Assembly: GCA_965214635.1 (NCBI GenBank)
Contig: OZ243964.1
Span: 496,001-560,000 of the forward strand
Reading direction: 5' to 3'
Source of the DNA: Bin90 sp965214635
GTDB taxonomy: Bacteria > Chloroflexota > Dehalococcoidia > Lucifugimonadales > JADFKI01
DNA length: 64,000 bases
Below, piece after piece: positions 26,777-36,106 of the stretch (position 1 is its first letter; each line of letters begins with the position of its first letter). A program made the translations under genes and the position numbers. Below the pieces are notes generated by a model, which did not search any database, was not told where the DNA came from, and saw only the letters and a list, made by a program, of their open reading frames with translations.

Positions 26777-28123
26777 ATGTCCCTCTTTGACCATGAATCC
26801 CGCCGACAGCGCATGGCAAGAGCGCCGCTCGCCGCTCGGATGCGCCCCCGCACCTTCAACGAATATGTGGGGCAGGAACACATCATTGGTACCGGCACAC
26901 TTCTACGCACAAGCATCGAATCCGACCATGTGCCCTCATTCATCCTTTGGGGGCCGCCCGGCACGGGCAAAACCACCCTCGCCAGCCTTGTCGCCGGTGT
27001 TACAAGGTCGCACTTCGAGCAGGTCAGCGGCGTTGCGTCTGGCGTTGCCGACCTGCGCCGAATAGCCGCAGAGGCGCGCGAACGACTTGGCACGAACGCC
27101 CAATCCACCATCCTGTTTGTGGACGAGATCCACCGCTTCAACAAGGCACAACAAGATGTCATCCTGCCCTATGTGGAAGACGGCACACTCGCCCTAATCG
27201 GCGCTACAACCGAAAACCCGTCCTTCGAAGTGGTGTCGCCTCTGTTGTCGCGCGCCCGGGTGTTTGCGCTAGAACCGCTTACAAACGCACAGGTGCAAGC
27301 CATCGTGCGGGCGGCGATGGTGGACGCAGAGCGCGGGCTTGGCACACTTTCCCCGCAGATTGATGCAGACGGCTTGGACGCTCTCGTGAACCTTGCCAAC
27401 GGCGACGCCCGCACCGCCCTCAACGCACTGGAACTCGCAGCAACAGCGGCTGAACCCGATGAGAGTGGCATGCGCCGTATCACCCTGCCGATGGTGGAGG
27501 ATGCCATGCAGCGCCGCTCTTTGCGCCACGACAAGGCGGGCGATCTTCACTACGACACCATCTCCGCCTTCATCAAGTCTGTCCGAGCCTCCGACCCTGA
27601 TGCTGCTATCTACTGGCTAGCGCGCATGCTGGAGGCGGGTGAAGACCCGATGTTCATCGCAAGGCGGCTGGTCATCCTCGCTGCCGAGGACATCGGCTTG
27701 GCAGCACCGCAGGCGTTGACACTCGCGGTGGCTGCACAGCAAGCCGTCCACTTTATCGGTCTGCCTGAAGGACGCATCCCCCTAGCCGAAGCCACCGTGT
27801 ACTTAGCCACGCTGCCCAAGAGCAACAGTGCGTACATGGCGCTCAACGAAGCGACCCGCGATGTTCAGCGCACCCGCAACGAACCCATACCGCTGCACCT
27901 TCGCAACGCCGTTACAGGTCTGATGAGCGGCATGGGCTACGGAGAGGGCTACAAGTACGCCCACGATTACGAGGGCGGCTTTACTCCCACCCAAAACCTG
28001 CCCGACAGCCTATCACACCGCCGCTACTACAAGCCCAGCGAGCAAGGATACGAGAACGCCGTCCGCAAGCGCCTATCTGAATGGTGGGACGGGTCGAAGC
28101 CATCTCCCGACAGTGCCGAATAA
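26777..28123 (+). CDS. rarA: Replication-associated recombination protein A (MgsA/RarA AAA+ ATPase)
   Basis: 448 residues. Starts with L-A-x-R-M-R-P-R-T-F-N-E-Y-V-G-Q-E-H, the conserved RarA opening, then Walker A G-P-P-G-T-G-K-T-T, Walker B I-L-F-V-D-E-I-H-R-F, and the sensor A-T-T-E-N-P-S-F. The C-terminal tetramerisation region includes R-A-S-D-P-D-A-A-x-Y-W-L-A-R-M and the ending P-x-S-x-x-x-R-R-Y-Y-x-P. The protein acts at stalled replication forks. Co-transcription with selA is likely from the ten-base gap but probably has no functional meaning. Confidence 0.95.
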   Translation: MSLFDHESRRQRMARAPLAARMRPRTFNEYVGQEHIIGTGTLLRTSIESDHVPSFILWGPPGTGKTTLASLVAGVTRSHFEQVSGVASGVADLRRIAAEARERLGTNAQSTILFVDEIHRFNKAQQDVILPYVEDGTLALIGATTENPSFEVVSPLLSRARVFALEPLTNAQVQAIVRAAMVDAERGLGTLSPQIDADGLDALVNLANGDARTALNALELAATAAEPDESGMRRITLPMVEDAMQRRSLRHDKAGDLHYDTISAFIKSVRASDPDAAIYWLARMLEAGEDPMFIARRLVILAAEDIGLAAPQALTLAVAAQQAVHFIGLPEGRIPLAEATVYLATLPKSNSAYMALNEATRDVQRTRNEPIPLHLRNAVTGLMSGMGYGEGYKYAHDYEGGFTPTQNLPDSLSHRRYYKPSEQGYENAVRKRLSEWWDGSKPSPDSAE

Positions 28124-28191
28124 CGCACATCGCTGCCATTGCAGGAAGTGGTATTCGATGCTACGAATCGGTTACGCCAACACCGATCTGG

Positions 28192-29229
28192 CTAATTCGC
28201 GTGCTCCCGCATCACCGTGTCCATCACATCCAGCGTGTAATCCACATCGTCCGAAGTGATGCCGTAGTGTGTGGCAAATCGCCAAGACGATGAAGGCGAC
28301 CCGCCCTTTATGCCCCGTTTGTTGATTTCCTGCGTTATCACCGCCGGGTCGCCTTGTGCGATATTGAAGAACACTAGGTTGGTTGGCAGCGCATCCGGGT
28401 CTATGGATATGCCCGGCACCTGCGCCAAGCCCTGCGCAAGCCTGCGAGCGTTGGCGTGGTCGTCGGCAAGGCGCTCCACCATTGTGTCGAGCGCCACGAT
28501 GCCCGCCGCCGCCACAACGCCCACCTGCCGCATGCTGCCGCCCACCATCTTACGCCACTTGCGCGCGCCCTCTATGAACTCGGCGCTCCCGCATATCACC
28601 GACCCGATAGGGCAGCTCAGCCCCTTGGACAGGCAAAAGGTCACGCTGTCCGCAGGCTCTACCAGCGCCGACACCGGCGTTTCCAGCGCCACGGATGCGT
28701 TAAAGATGCGCGCACCGTCGATGTGCAATGGGATGTGGTATCGCTGCGCTATGGCGGCGACCGCCTCGGTGTCTGCGGCGGTGAGTGGCGAGCCTCCGCA
28801 GGCGTTGTGCGTGTTCTCTATGCCAATCATCGCCGTTCGTGTGAAGTGCACATCAGGCGGCTTGATGGCGGCTTCCAGTTCGTCCAAGTCCATCATCCCG
28901 CGTGCGTCGTTAGGCAGGGTGTTATACGCCACGCCGCCCAGCGCGGACGCTCCGCCCGCTTCGCTGCGAAAGATGTGCGCCTTATCGCCGATGATAATCT
29001 CGTCGCCGCGCTGTGCGTGCGTCAGAATGGACACCAGATTGCCCATCGTACCGCTCGCAACGAAGACCGCCGCCTCTTTGCCGAGTCGCTCTGCCGCCAT
29101 GGCTTCCAGCCGGTTCAGCGTCGGATCATCACCGAACACATCGTCGCCCAGCTCTGCCTCCGCCATAGCCCGCCACATCTCTGGCGACGGATGCGTAACC
29201 GTATCGCTGCGAAGGTCAACTTCTCTCAA
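28192..29229 (-). CDS. ltaE: Low-specificity L-threonine aldolase
   Basis: PLP enzyme of about 345 residues that splits threonine or allo-threonine to glycine and acetaldehyde. Seen: D-L-R-S-D-T-V-T-H-P at the start, G-D-D-V-F-G-D-D-P-T, A-S-G-T-M-G-N near residue 80, E-N-T-H-N-x-x-G-G, H-x-D-G-A-R-I, and the PLP lysine in C-L-S-K-G-L-S-C-P-I-G-S. I choose the TTG at 29229 because GGAGG lies six bases upstream and the conserved D-L-R-S-D begins four residues later; an ATG at 29250 is the alternative. Single gene, convergent with rarA. Confidence 0.92.
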   Translation of the reverse strand: MREVDLRSDTVTHPSPEMWRAMAEAELGDDVFGDDPTLNRLEAMAAERLGKEAAVFVASGTMGNLVSILTHAQRGDEIIIGDKAHIFRSEAGGASALGGVAYNTLPNDARGMMDLDELEAAIKPPDVHFTRTAMIGIENTHNACGGSPLTAADTEAVAAIAQRYHIPLHIDGARIFNASVALETPVSALVEPADSVTFCLSKGLSCPIGSVICGSAEFIEGARKWRKMVGGSMRQVGVVAAAGIVALDTMVERLADDHANARRLAQGLAQVPGISIDPDALPTNLVFFNIAQGDPAVITQEINKRGIKGGSPSSSWRFATHYGITSDDVDYTLDVMDTVMREHAN

Positions 29230-29422
29230 TGCAATCCTCCATCTATCCATTGCAATATACAGTAGCGGGTTCGCGCGCCAAATTTCGGACGACCGCCTGT
29301 CGCAATTCTAGCAATCCTGCTTGCCAATTACCATAGCCTAGCCTAGACTTGTACGAAGATGCTGCGATTGCGCATCCCGACCATCTCTTACACTACACTG
29401 CCATCATACTCATCAGGGAAAC

Positions 29423-30070
29423 ATGCCACATATCCGACAGGACATCACATTCCCCAGCGGCGACCTTAACTTAGAAGGCAGCCTGCACCTGCCCTCCGAC
29501 AGCGGGCGCTTTCCCGGCGTGGTCATCTGCCATCCACATCCGCAGTACGGCGGCGACATGTACAACCCCGTGGTGGCGACGCTCGCCGACGACATCTGCG
29601 CCGCAGGTATCGCCGCACTGCGCTTCCACTTCCGCGGCGTTGACCTGAGCGAAGGCAGTTTCGATGGTGGCATTGGCGAGATACAAGACGCCGTTGAAGC
29701 GATGGAATACCTATCGCTCTGTGACCAGATAGACGCCAGCAGAATCGGCATCGCCGGATATTCGTTCGGCGCTGCAATCGCTCTCATAGCGGCGTCCCGC
29801 AGCAGCCTCGCACAAGCCGTAGCCTCTGTCGCCTGCCCTTCCCGCGTGTTCAACGAAATGGGCGCACAGGAGATCTTGCAGCCTAAGCTGCTGATTCTTG
29901 GCGAACATGACCACGATTTTCCATTGCAGCAGTTTCGGTTTCAGGCGCGCCGCTACTCCGACCCCAAGCAGGTGGAGATCATATACGGCGCTGACCACTT
30001 CTTCGGCGGACATGTGGCACAGGTCAGCAAGCTAGCGACCGACTTTTTCCGCCACTCGCTCGGCGCATAG
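29423..30070 (+). CDS. Alpha/beta hydrolase, COG2945-like, copy 1
   Basis: 215 residues, cytoplasmic. The nucleophile elbow is G-Y-S-F-G-A and the oxyanion region reads I-C-H-P-H-P-Q-Y-G-G-D-M. A D-H-D-F segment and the late G-A-D-H-F-F carry the likely catalytic Asp and His. These small hydrolases are widespread and have no firm substrate. The ATG follows AGGGA. A related gene begins 11 bases after the stop, so the two form a tandem pair from an old duplication. Confidence 0.85.
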   Translation: MPHIRQDITFPSGDLNLEGSLHLPSDSGRFPGVVICHPHPQYGGDMYNPVVATLADDICAAGIAALRFHFRGVDLSEGSFDGGIGEIQDAVEAMEYLSLCDQIDASRIGIAGYSFGAAIALIAASRSSLAQAVASVACPSRVFNEMGAQEILQPKLLILGEHDHDFPLQQFRFQARRYSDPKQVEIIYGADHFFGGHVAQVSKLATDFFRHSLGA

Positions 30071-30081
30071 GACCGGAAATT

Positions 30082-30735
30082 GTGATGCGCCAAGCTGCTA
30101 TCGGCTTCAAGAGCAAATCCTCCGTAATCATAGGCGTGCTGTCCACACCCGAGGGCTTGCCGCCGCCCTATCCGGCGCTGCTTGTGTGCCACCCTCTGCC
30201 CACTCTGGGCGGCGATATGGATAACCCGGTGGTGATGGCGGTATGCCGAAGCGTCGACGCCCTGGGCTTGGCGAGCCTGCGCTTCAACTATCGCGGCGTC
30301 AATGGCAGCGAGGGCGAGTTCAGCGAAACCAACGCCATAGACGATGTGCGGTCTGCGCTCAATGTGCTGCGCCGATGGCCCGGCGTAGACCGCAAACGGA
30401 TTGCGCTTGCGGGATATTCGTTTAGCGCAGGGGCAATTTTGCGCGGACTGCGTAAGTACAGAGTGGCGCGCAGCCTAGCCCTCATCGCCCCGCCAATATC
30501 GGCTGTTGACGACTCCCGTATCCGCAAGGATAAGCGCCCCAAGCTCTTCGTCGTCGGGCAAAACGACCGCATCGTCTCGTCAGTAGCCCTGCAGCGCGCT
30601 TTGGATGAGGTTCGCCAACCCGTACAATTCCGTGAGCTTCCGGGCGCAAACCATAGCCTGCGCGGCTACGAGCGCCAAGCCGCTGAACATGTGGCAGTGT
30701 TCGTCGCTCAGACGCTCGGTGTATCGGGCGTCTGA
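30082..30735 (+). CDS. Alpha/beta hydrolase, COG2945-like, copy 2
   Basis: 217 residues, a diverged paralogue of the preceding gene: C-H-P-L-P-T-L-G-G-D-M-D-N-P-V-V matches C-H-P-H-P-Q-Y-G-G-D-M-Y-N-P-V-V there. The nucleophile elbow is G-Y-S-F-S-A, and the catalytic His lies in G-A-N-H-S-L. Start is GTG at 30082 or the ATG directly after it. Probably co-transcribed with copy 1; the pair may form a heteromer or act on related esters. Confidence 0.85.
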   Translation: MMRQAAIGFKSKSSVIIGVLSTPEGLPPPYPALLVCHPLPTLGGDMDNPVVMAVCRSVDALGLASLRFNYRGVNGSEGEFSETNAIDDVRSALNVLRRWPGVDRKRIALAGYSFSAGAILRGLRKYRVARSLALIAPPISAVDDSRIRKDKRPKLFVVGQNDRIVSSVALQRALDEVRQPVQFRELPGANHSLRGYERQAAEHVAVFVAQTLGVSGV

Positions 30736-30820
30736 CAGAAAATAAGCGTCAATTCCTGCTCACTCTAGATCCTAAAATTGCACAGCCGCCGTGCACTCAC
30801 GATGACTGACAAGCGAGATT

Positions 30821-33232
30821 ATGACCACCATGTCGAACAACCTTCGACGGCTTCTTGCCACCCACTTGCAGAACATAAGTACGGGGGGGGGTATTTCCCT
30901 TCCCTCGCTGCTGCGAAACGCTCTGTTCGCACTGTTCATCGCTGGCATCTTCGCATACGGCGCGGCGTTCGCTGTGTACATGCTCATCCGGTTCGATCTC
31001 TTCAACCTTCTCCGCGATGTTAATGGTGATGACTCTTTCTACTACTTTCAGATAGCCTACAACCTTGCTGAAGGCAAGTTCTCCACATTCGACGGCGGCA
31101 TCACCCGCACCAACGGCTACCACCCGCTCTGGATGCTGATGATTACGCCGTTCTATTGGGTCTTCGACAAGGAATCAGCGCTGTTCGGCATCAAGGTGTT
31201 CGAACTGATGCTTGTCGCAGGCGGTGTGGCGCTCATCGCCGTTGCGGCGCGCTTGACACGCCTGTCGTGGATATTGCTGTTCGCCGTCCCGCCGCTGCTT
31301 TACCATCAGGACGATCCGCAGGGCAACACATTCACCAGCGGGCTGGAACCGGCGGCGGCGCTGTTCATGCTGGGGTTGTTCATTCTCGCACTCTGCCTGT
31401 TCGCGCGCAACGCGGGACGCTGGAAGTGGCTGCTAGTAGGCGTGGCGTTCTTGCTGCCTTGGGTGCGCTTGGAGTACATCGCCATATCGCTGGCGGGAAC
31501 AGGCGCGCTGTGCCTGCTGGAATGGTCGTGGCGAGATAGGCGTCTCGGTGCATGGTGGCGCACTTCCGCATCTAGGCGCGAGTTCGTCCGCTCAATAACT
31601 GCGCTCAAAGCGCTGCCATCGCTGATTGCAGCCACTGCGGGCATCCTCGTCTATTTCGCCTACAACGGCATTGTGTTCGGCGGCATTATCCCTGTGAGCG
31701 CTGCGACCAAGCGATTGTGGTCGCAGGTCAGATGGGAGCAATCGGGTGGGTACAATCTTTTGGAGAGCTTATCGGATACAATGCGTCGACCGGTGTTCGA
31801 CTATGAGCTACTGGTTGCGGCGGAGGTGTGCGTCTATCTGTTGCTAGTGTGGTGGTTCGCACGGCGCTCACGCAGCCGCCGAGACTGGCTGGTGCTGGCG
31901 TTCTTGGTGGGCGTGTTCAGCCTATCAGCAGGGCATCTCGCCAAGTTTGCGCAGACGACTGTTCTGTTTGGACATCCGGACGACCCAGTCTTCACATGGT
32001 ATTTCGTCCCAGCGTATCTGATGATGGCGCTGATAATCCCAATCAGGTGCTATGTCGCAATCTACTTCGTCCGCTACTTTAGTGGGCACAGGCATCGTCC
32101 TGAGAGCATCATCTTGAGCGCTTGCATTGTGGCGGCGGGCGCGATCTTCCTGTTGTGGAACACTGACTTCACCAGACCATTTAAGTTTATAGACCAAGTA
32201 AGCAGGTCAACCCACCAGGAATTTGAGATTGCTCAATACGCAGGCGTGCAAATTACGAACAATGCGCTGCCTGAGGGGAGCATATTCGGGACTTGGGATT
32301 CAGGTGTTACAGGGTACTTCTCCCGCTTTCCGGTAGTAAACCTAGACGGCTTGGTGAACTCCTACGACTATTTCCACTTAAAGGGATCGCAACTCAGCTA
32401 CCGGAAGAACGAATACGCTCCCATCTACCGAGAGTTCGGCATAACTCACTTTACTAATGTTACAAGTGGTACATATGATAAGTATGTGCTTTACCAAAGC
32501 TCGCTGATTCCGCCTGACAAGCGATTTACAATCTGGCTTTGGGAGCCGCTGGAAAAATCTGATGCTTTCGCACAGTTCTGGGAAAGCATCGAACCCCATT
32601 TCGACTACAACAGCGACGGCACGGCGATGGTCGTGGACGGCCGGCTAGTGCAGATGTTCGCTGACGACTGCGCCCCGCACGAACTGGCTGTATTGACCTT
32701 GAGCGGGCACACAGCGAACGGGCAGGCGGATGAGATGACTGCAGAGGCTTGGACGCAGACGCAAACCGGTCTGTGCGTCGCCACCATACTGCTGCCCCAT
32801 GATACGCAGACCCCAACTCAGGTGGAAAGGATGTCCGCAGAAGACTACCTTGCGCAGCTGGCAGAAAACTACCTCGCGCGGCTAGTGGGAGACAGCGAAC
32901 CTGTAATCAGCTCAGGCTACGATGTGTATCTCGTGGATGGCGACCTTATCTATGCCAAGCGGGAGTGCGACGCCGCCGACACAGACGCAGCGTTCTTCTT
33001 GCACATCATCCCGGTAGACGCCGACGATCTGCCCAACCACCGCAAGCAGCACGGGTTCGACAATCTGGACTTTGCGTTCATGGAGAGCGATACAAGCATA
33101 ATATCTAGGGATATGTGCGTGGTGAGTAGAGCGCTGCCTGACTATGGCATCGATGAGATCAAGACCGGGCAGTATGTGCGCGTAGACGGCGGATACGAGC
33201 ACCTGTGGGAGGGGACTATATCCCCCCGCTGA
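30821..33232 (+). CDS. Large membrane protein, GT-C glycosyltransferase-like
   Basis: 803 residues. After a short cytoplasmic start there are about ten to eleven membrane helices between residues 28 and 455, then a soluble C-terminal part of about 350 residues. The first extracytoplasmic loop has N-G-D-D-S-F-Y-Y-F-Q, an acidic pair typical of GT-C enzymes that use lipid-linked sugars, followed by T-R-T-N-G-Y-H-P-L-W. The C-terminal part starts with W-D-S-G-V-T-G-Y-F-S and V-V-N-L-D-G-L-V-N, which I recall from uncharacterised bacterial GT-C proteins. A run of nine G lies in codons 21-24 and might make the frame slip. Substrate unknown. Confidence 0.65.
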   Translation: MTTMSNNLRRLLATHLQNISTGGGISLPSLLRNALFALFIAGIFAYGAAFAVYMLIRFDLFNLLRDVNGDDSFYYFQIAYNLAEGKFSTFDGGITRTNGYHPLWMLMITPFYWVFDKESALFGIKVFELMLVAGGVALIAVAARLTRLSWILLFAVPPLLYHQDDPQGNTFTSGLEPAAALFMLGLFILALCLFARNAGRWKWLLVGVAFLLPWVRLEYIAISLAGTGALCLLEWSWRDRRLGAWWRTSASRREFVRSITALKALPSLIAATAGILVYFAYNGIVFGGIIPVSAATKRLWSQVRWEQSGGYNLLESLSDTMRRPVFDYELLVAAEVCVYLLLVWWFARRSRSRRDWLVLAFLVGVFSLSAGHLAKFAQTTVLFGHPDDPVFTWYFVPAYLMMALIIPIRCYVAIYFVRYFSGHRHRPESIILSACIVAAGAIFLLWNTDFTRPFKFIDQVSRSTHQEFEIAQYAGVQITNNALPEGSIFGTWDSGVTGYFSRFPVVNLDGLVNSYDYFHLKGSQLSYRKNEYAPIYREFGITHFTNVTSGTYDKYVLYQSSLIPPDKRFTIWLWEPLEKSDAFAQFWESIEPHFDYNSDGTAMVVDGRLVQMFADDCAPHELAVLTLSGHTANGQADEMTAEAWTQTQTGLCVATILLPHDTQTPTQVERMSAEDYLAQLAENYLARLVGDSEPVISSGYDVYLVDGDLIYAKRECDAADTDAAFFLHIIPVDADDLPNHRKQHGFDNLDFAFMESDTSIISRDMCVVSRALPDYGIDEIKTGQYVRVDGGYEHLWEGTISPR

Positions 33233-33343
33233 TATGGAAACGCTGCCCCCTTCCGGAGTTTAGCGATTCCTTGTTTTAAGTTACAATATGCATGAGTGCA
33301 TCACAATTCAGGCTAGATTTACTACCAATGGAGTTGATTACCC

Positions 33344-34798
33344 GTGTCAGAACAGCAGGATGGAATGAACAATATGGCTGAAACGAACAAAAAATATCGC
33401 AGCGAGCGGGACTCTATGGGCGAGTTCCAAGTCCCAGCGGACGCTTATTACGGCGCAAACACGATGCGTGCTGTGCTGAACTTCCCCATCAGCGACTTGC
33501 GCTTCCCACGCTCGTTCATCCGCGCGCTCGGGCAGATTAAGCAGGCGGCGGCGCAGGTGAACGCCGAACTAGACCTGCTCGACCCCGCTCTTGCCGACCC
33601 TATCCAACGCGCCGCGCAAGATGTCATCGACGGCTGCCTCGACGAGCAGTTTGTGGTGGACATATTCCAAACCGGCTCCGGCACATCCACAAACATGAAT
33701 GTCAACGAGGTCATATCCAACCGCGCAATCGAGATGATGGGCGGCGTTATCGGTTCGCGCTCGCCCGTGCACCCCAATGACCATGTGAACATCGGGCAGT
33801 CATCCAACGATGTCATCCCCACCGCCATACACCTGTCCGCGCTGGTTGCCATACACGACGACCTCATCCCCGCCATGCGCGCGCTCCAAGCATCGCTTGA
33901 GCGGAAAGCCGAGGAATTCCACTCGGTCATCAAGACCGGGCGCACGCACCTGCAAGACGCCACTCCCATTCGCTTGGGGCAGGAGTTCCTGGGCTACGCG
34001 GGACAGATCGAGCGCGGCATACGGCGGTTGCAGCATGCCGAGCAAGAGCTGGGCGAGGTGGCGCTAGGCGGCACGGCGGTGGGCACGGGCGTCAACACAC
34101 ATCCGGAGTTCGCCGCAAGGGTCTGCGGCAAGCTGTCCGACTCGCTAGGCGTGCAGGTGTCCGAGACCACCAACCACTTCCAAGCGCAGAGCAGTTTGGA
34201 CAATGTGGTGGCGGCAAGCGGTGCGCTCAAAGCCGTCGCCGTCAGCCTGATGAAAATCAGCAACGACATCCGCTGGCTCGGGTCGGGTCCGCGCGCAGGC
34301 ATCGGCGAGATCGAACTCCCCGAAGTCCAGCCCGGCAGCAGCATAATGCCCGGCAAGGTCAACCCTGTCATCCCCGAATCTGTGTGCCAAGTAGCCGCTC
34401 AGGTGATTGGCAACGATGCCGCCATCGCGGTGGGTGGACAGTCGGGCAACTTCGAGATAAATGTGATGATGCCGGTCTGCGCCTATAACCTGCTGCAATC
34501 CATCGACCTGTTGGCAGCGGCGGCGCGCAACTTGGATGTCCAGTGCATACGCGGCTTAAAAGCCACGAGCCAAGGTCCCGACATGGTGGAGCGAGGTCTA
34601 GCCATCGTTACCACCCTCGTCCCGCACATCGGCTATGACGCATCAGCTGCCATCGCCAAAGAAGCCCAAGCCACGGGCAAGACGGTCAAGGAAGTCGCCC
34701 TAGAACAGACCGACCTATCCGTCGACGAACTCGACGAAATCCTAGACCCCAGCGGCATGACCGAACCCGGTTTGGGCGCAGGCGTGTCGGTGGGCTAG
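33344..34798 (+). CDS. fumC: Fumarate hydratase class II
   Basis: 484 residues. Seen: Y-R-S-E-R-D-S-M-G-E-F near the start, the T-N-M-N-V-N-E-V region, H-P-N-D-H-V-N-x-G-Q-S-S-N-D, the T-H-L-Q-D-A segment, and the superfamily signature G-S-S-I-M-P-G-K-V-N-P. This is the iron-independent enzyme of the citric acid cycle. GTG at 33344 has GGAG ten bases upstream; an ATG ten codons later is the alternative. The stop shares the bases CTAG with the stop of the convergent CCA-adding enzyme gene. Confidence 0.95.
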   Translation: MSEQQDGMNNMAETNKKYRSERDSMGEFQVPADAYYGANTMRAVLNFPISDLRFPRSFIRALGQIKQAAAQVNAELDLLDPALADPIQRAAQDVIDGCLDEQFVVDIFQTGSGTSTNMNVNEVISNRAIEMMGGVIGSRSPVHPNDHVNIGQSSNDVIPTAIHLSALVAIHDDLIPAMRALQASLERKAEEFHSVIKTGRTHLQDATPIRLGQEFLGYAGQIERGIRRLQHAEQELGEVALGGTAVGTGVNTHPEFAARVCGKLSDSLGVQVSETTNHFQAQSSLDNVVAASGALKAVAVSLMKISNDIRWLGSGPRAGIGEIELPEVQPGSSIMPGKVNPVIPESVCQVAAQVIGNDAAIAVGGQSGNFEINVMMPVCAYNLLQSIDLLAAAARNLDVQCIRGLKATSQGPDMVERGLAIVTTLVPHIGYDASAAIAKEAQATGKTVKEVALEQTDLSVDELDEILDPSGMTEPGLGAGVSVG

Positions 34799-36084
34799 GC
34801 GTTGCGGGCATCTTGCGCCAAGCAGCGGCGCACGAACGCTATCTCATCTTGGCGCGATGTCAGCGCGCCGTCCAGCCTCGCTTGCAACAGCGCCGTCAGC
34901 AGCATCCCCACCCGCGGACCCTGCCGCACACCCAGCGCCAGCAAGGCGTTCCCGTTCAGCAGAGGGCGTTCGTGCCTCAACTCGTCAAGATAAAGACGAA
35001 TTCTGCCAGCGACGATGGTTCTACCCGACGCATCCGCAGCGAACGCACATCCTGCAAGCGCAGCTGTGGCATAGGGCATCAACAGCCCGTGCAGTTCGCT
35101 GCGGCGCAATCCCTTGCGGCTCAAGGTCTTTGTCAGCCCTCTAATCGCCGCTGCGTCCTGAATTGTCCTTGCTGTCCGCGCGCCCAAACCCAACCGATGC
35201 GCTAGCGCCGCATGATGCGGGTTCGACGAGCAATACATCAGAGCCGCCAGCATCACCTCCACCCTGTCCGACCCTGAACCCGGGCGCGATTGCACGCCTG
35301 CATACTCATCCGCAATGCGCCCGACTGCGTCCATCGCCTCTTGGGACGCTGCGAGAGCGGGATGCACTGCCGCAAGAACTCCCAATCTCTGCGCCGTGCG
35401 AAGCATATCGGCGGCGTTTCGCTCGGAGAGTATGCGCTCCAGCTCATGCCAAATACGCGCGCTCGACATGGAGCCGATATGCTGCAAATCGCGCTGCAAC
35501 AGCCGCTTCGTATGCGCATCAAGCGCAAATCCAAGCCTGCTTGCGTATCGCACCGCCCTCAGGATGCGCGTGGCATCGTCGGCAAAGCTGTCATCGTGCA
35601 GCACGCGGATAACCTGTCGCCGCAAATCGGCGCACCCACAGAATGGATCCAGAAGCACCCCCCAGTCGCTTGCGCCAAGCGAGACCGCCATCGCATTTAT
35701 GGAAAAATCGCGGCGTGCAAGATCGCTCCCTATCGCGGCAGGCAATACGCTTGGGAGCGCCCCGGGATGTGCGTAGGTTTCGCTGCGCACCATCGCAATG
35801 TCAAGCCGTTCACTCGCCAAGCGCAGTGCGAATGTGTTGAACTGCGATTCAGCAGCAACTTCGCCGCCCAGCGCAACTGCAACCGCAGCCGCAAAGTCGG
35901 CGTCTGCGCGCTCCACCGCTATGTCCATGTCGACCACGGGCAAACCTAGCAGCATATCCCGCACGCCGCCGCCCACTAGATACGCCCGTAGCCCACGCTC
36001 TGATGCGACATTCGCAATCGTCCGCAAGCGCCGCACCCACTCTCTCGACAAGTGCGCATCTATCGTCGCGGAGATGTTGTCCAT
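34795..36084 (-). CDS. CCA-adding enzyme / poly(A) polymerase family nucleotidyltransferase
   Basis: 429 residues. The N-terminal nucleotidyltransferase head has Y-L-V-G-G-G-V-R-D and the metal-binding D-M-D-I-A-V. R-R-D-F-S-I-N-A-M-A follows, then D-P-F-x-G-x-x-D-L and the R-I-L-R-A-V-R-Y-A-S-R-L-G-F neck motif. The remaining half is helical. Class II tRNA nucleotidyltransferases and bacterial poly(A) polymerases share these features and cannot be told apart reliably by eye. The end overlaps the fumarase stop by four bases (CTAG). Confidence 0.88.
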   Translation of the reverse strand: MDNISATIDAHLSREWVRRLRTIANVASERGLRAYLVGGGVRDMLLGLPVVDMDIAVERADADFAAAVAVALGGEVAAESQFNTFALRLASERLDIAMVRSETYAHPGALPSVLPAAIGSDLARRDFSINAMAVSLGASDWGVLLDPFCGCADLRRQVIRVLHDDSFADDATRILRAVRYASRLGFALDAHTKRLLQRDLQHIGSMSSARIWHELERILSERNAADMLRTAQRLGVLAAVHPALAASQEAMDAVGRIADEYAGVQSRPGSGSDRVEVMLAALMYCSSNPHHAALAHRLGLGARTARTIQDAAAIRGLTKTLSRKGLRRSELHGLLMPYATAALAGCAFAADASGRTIVAGRIRLYLDELRHERPLLNGNALLALGVRQGPRVGMLLTALLQARLDGALTSRQDEIAFVRRCLAQDARNA

Positions 36085-36106
36085 TTTTCGCTGATGCTCG
36101 GGCGAA

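Noticed and set aside
28160..28188. Short hairpin between rarA and the threonine aldolase gene
   Set aside because: Only six pairs with a 9-base loop and no T-run; too weak to call a terminator.
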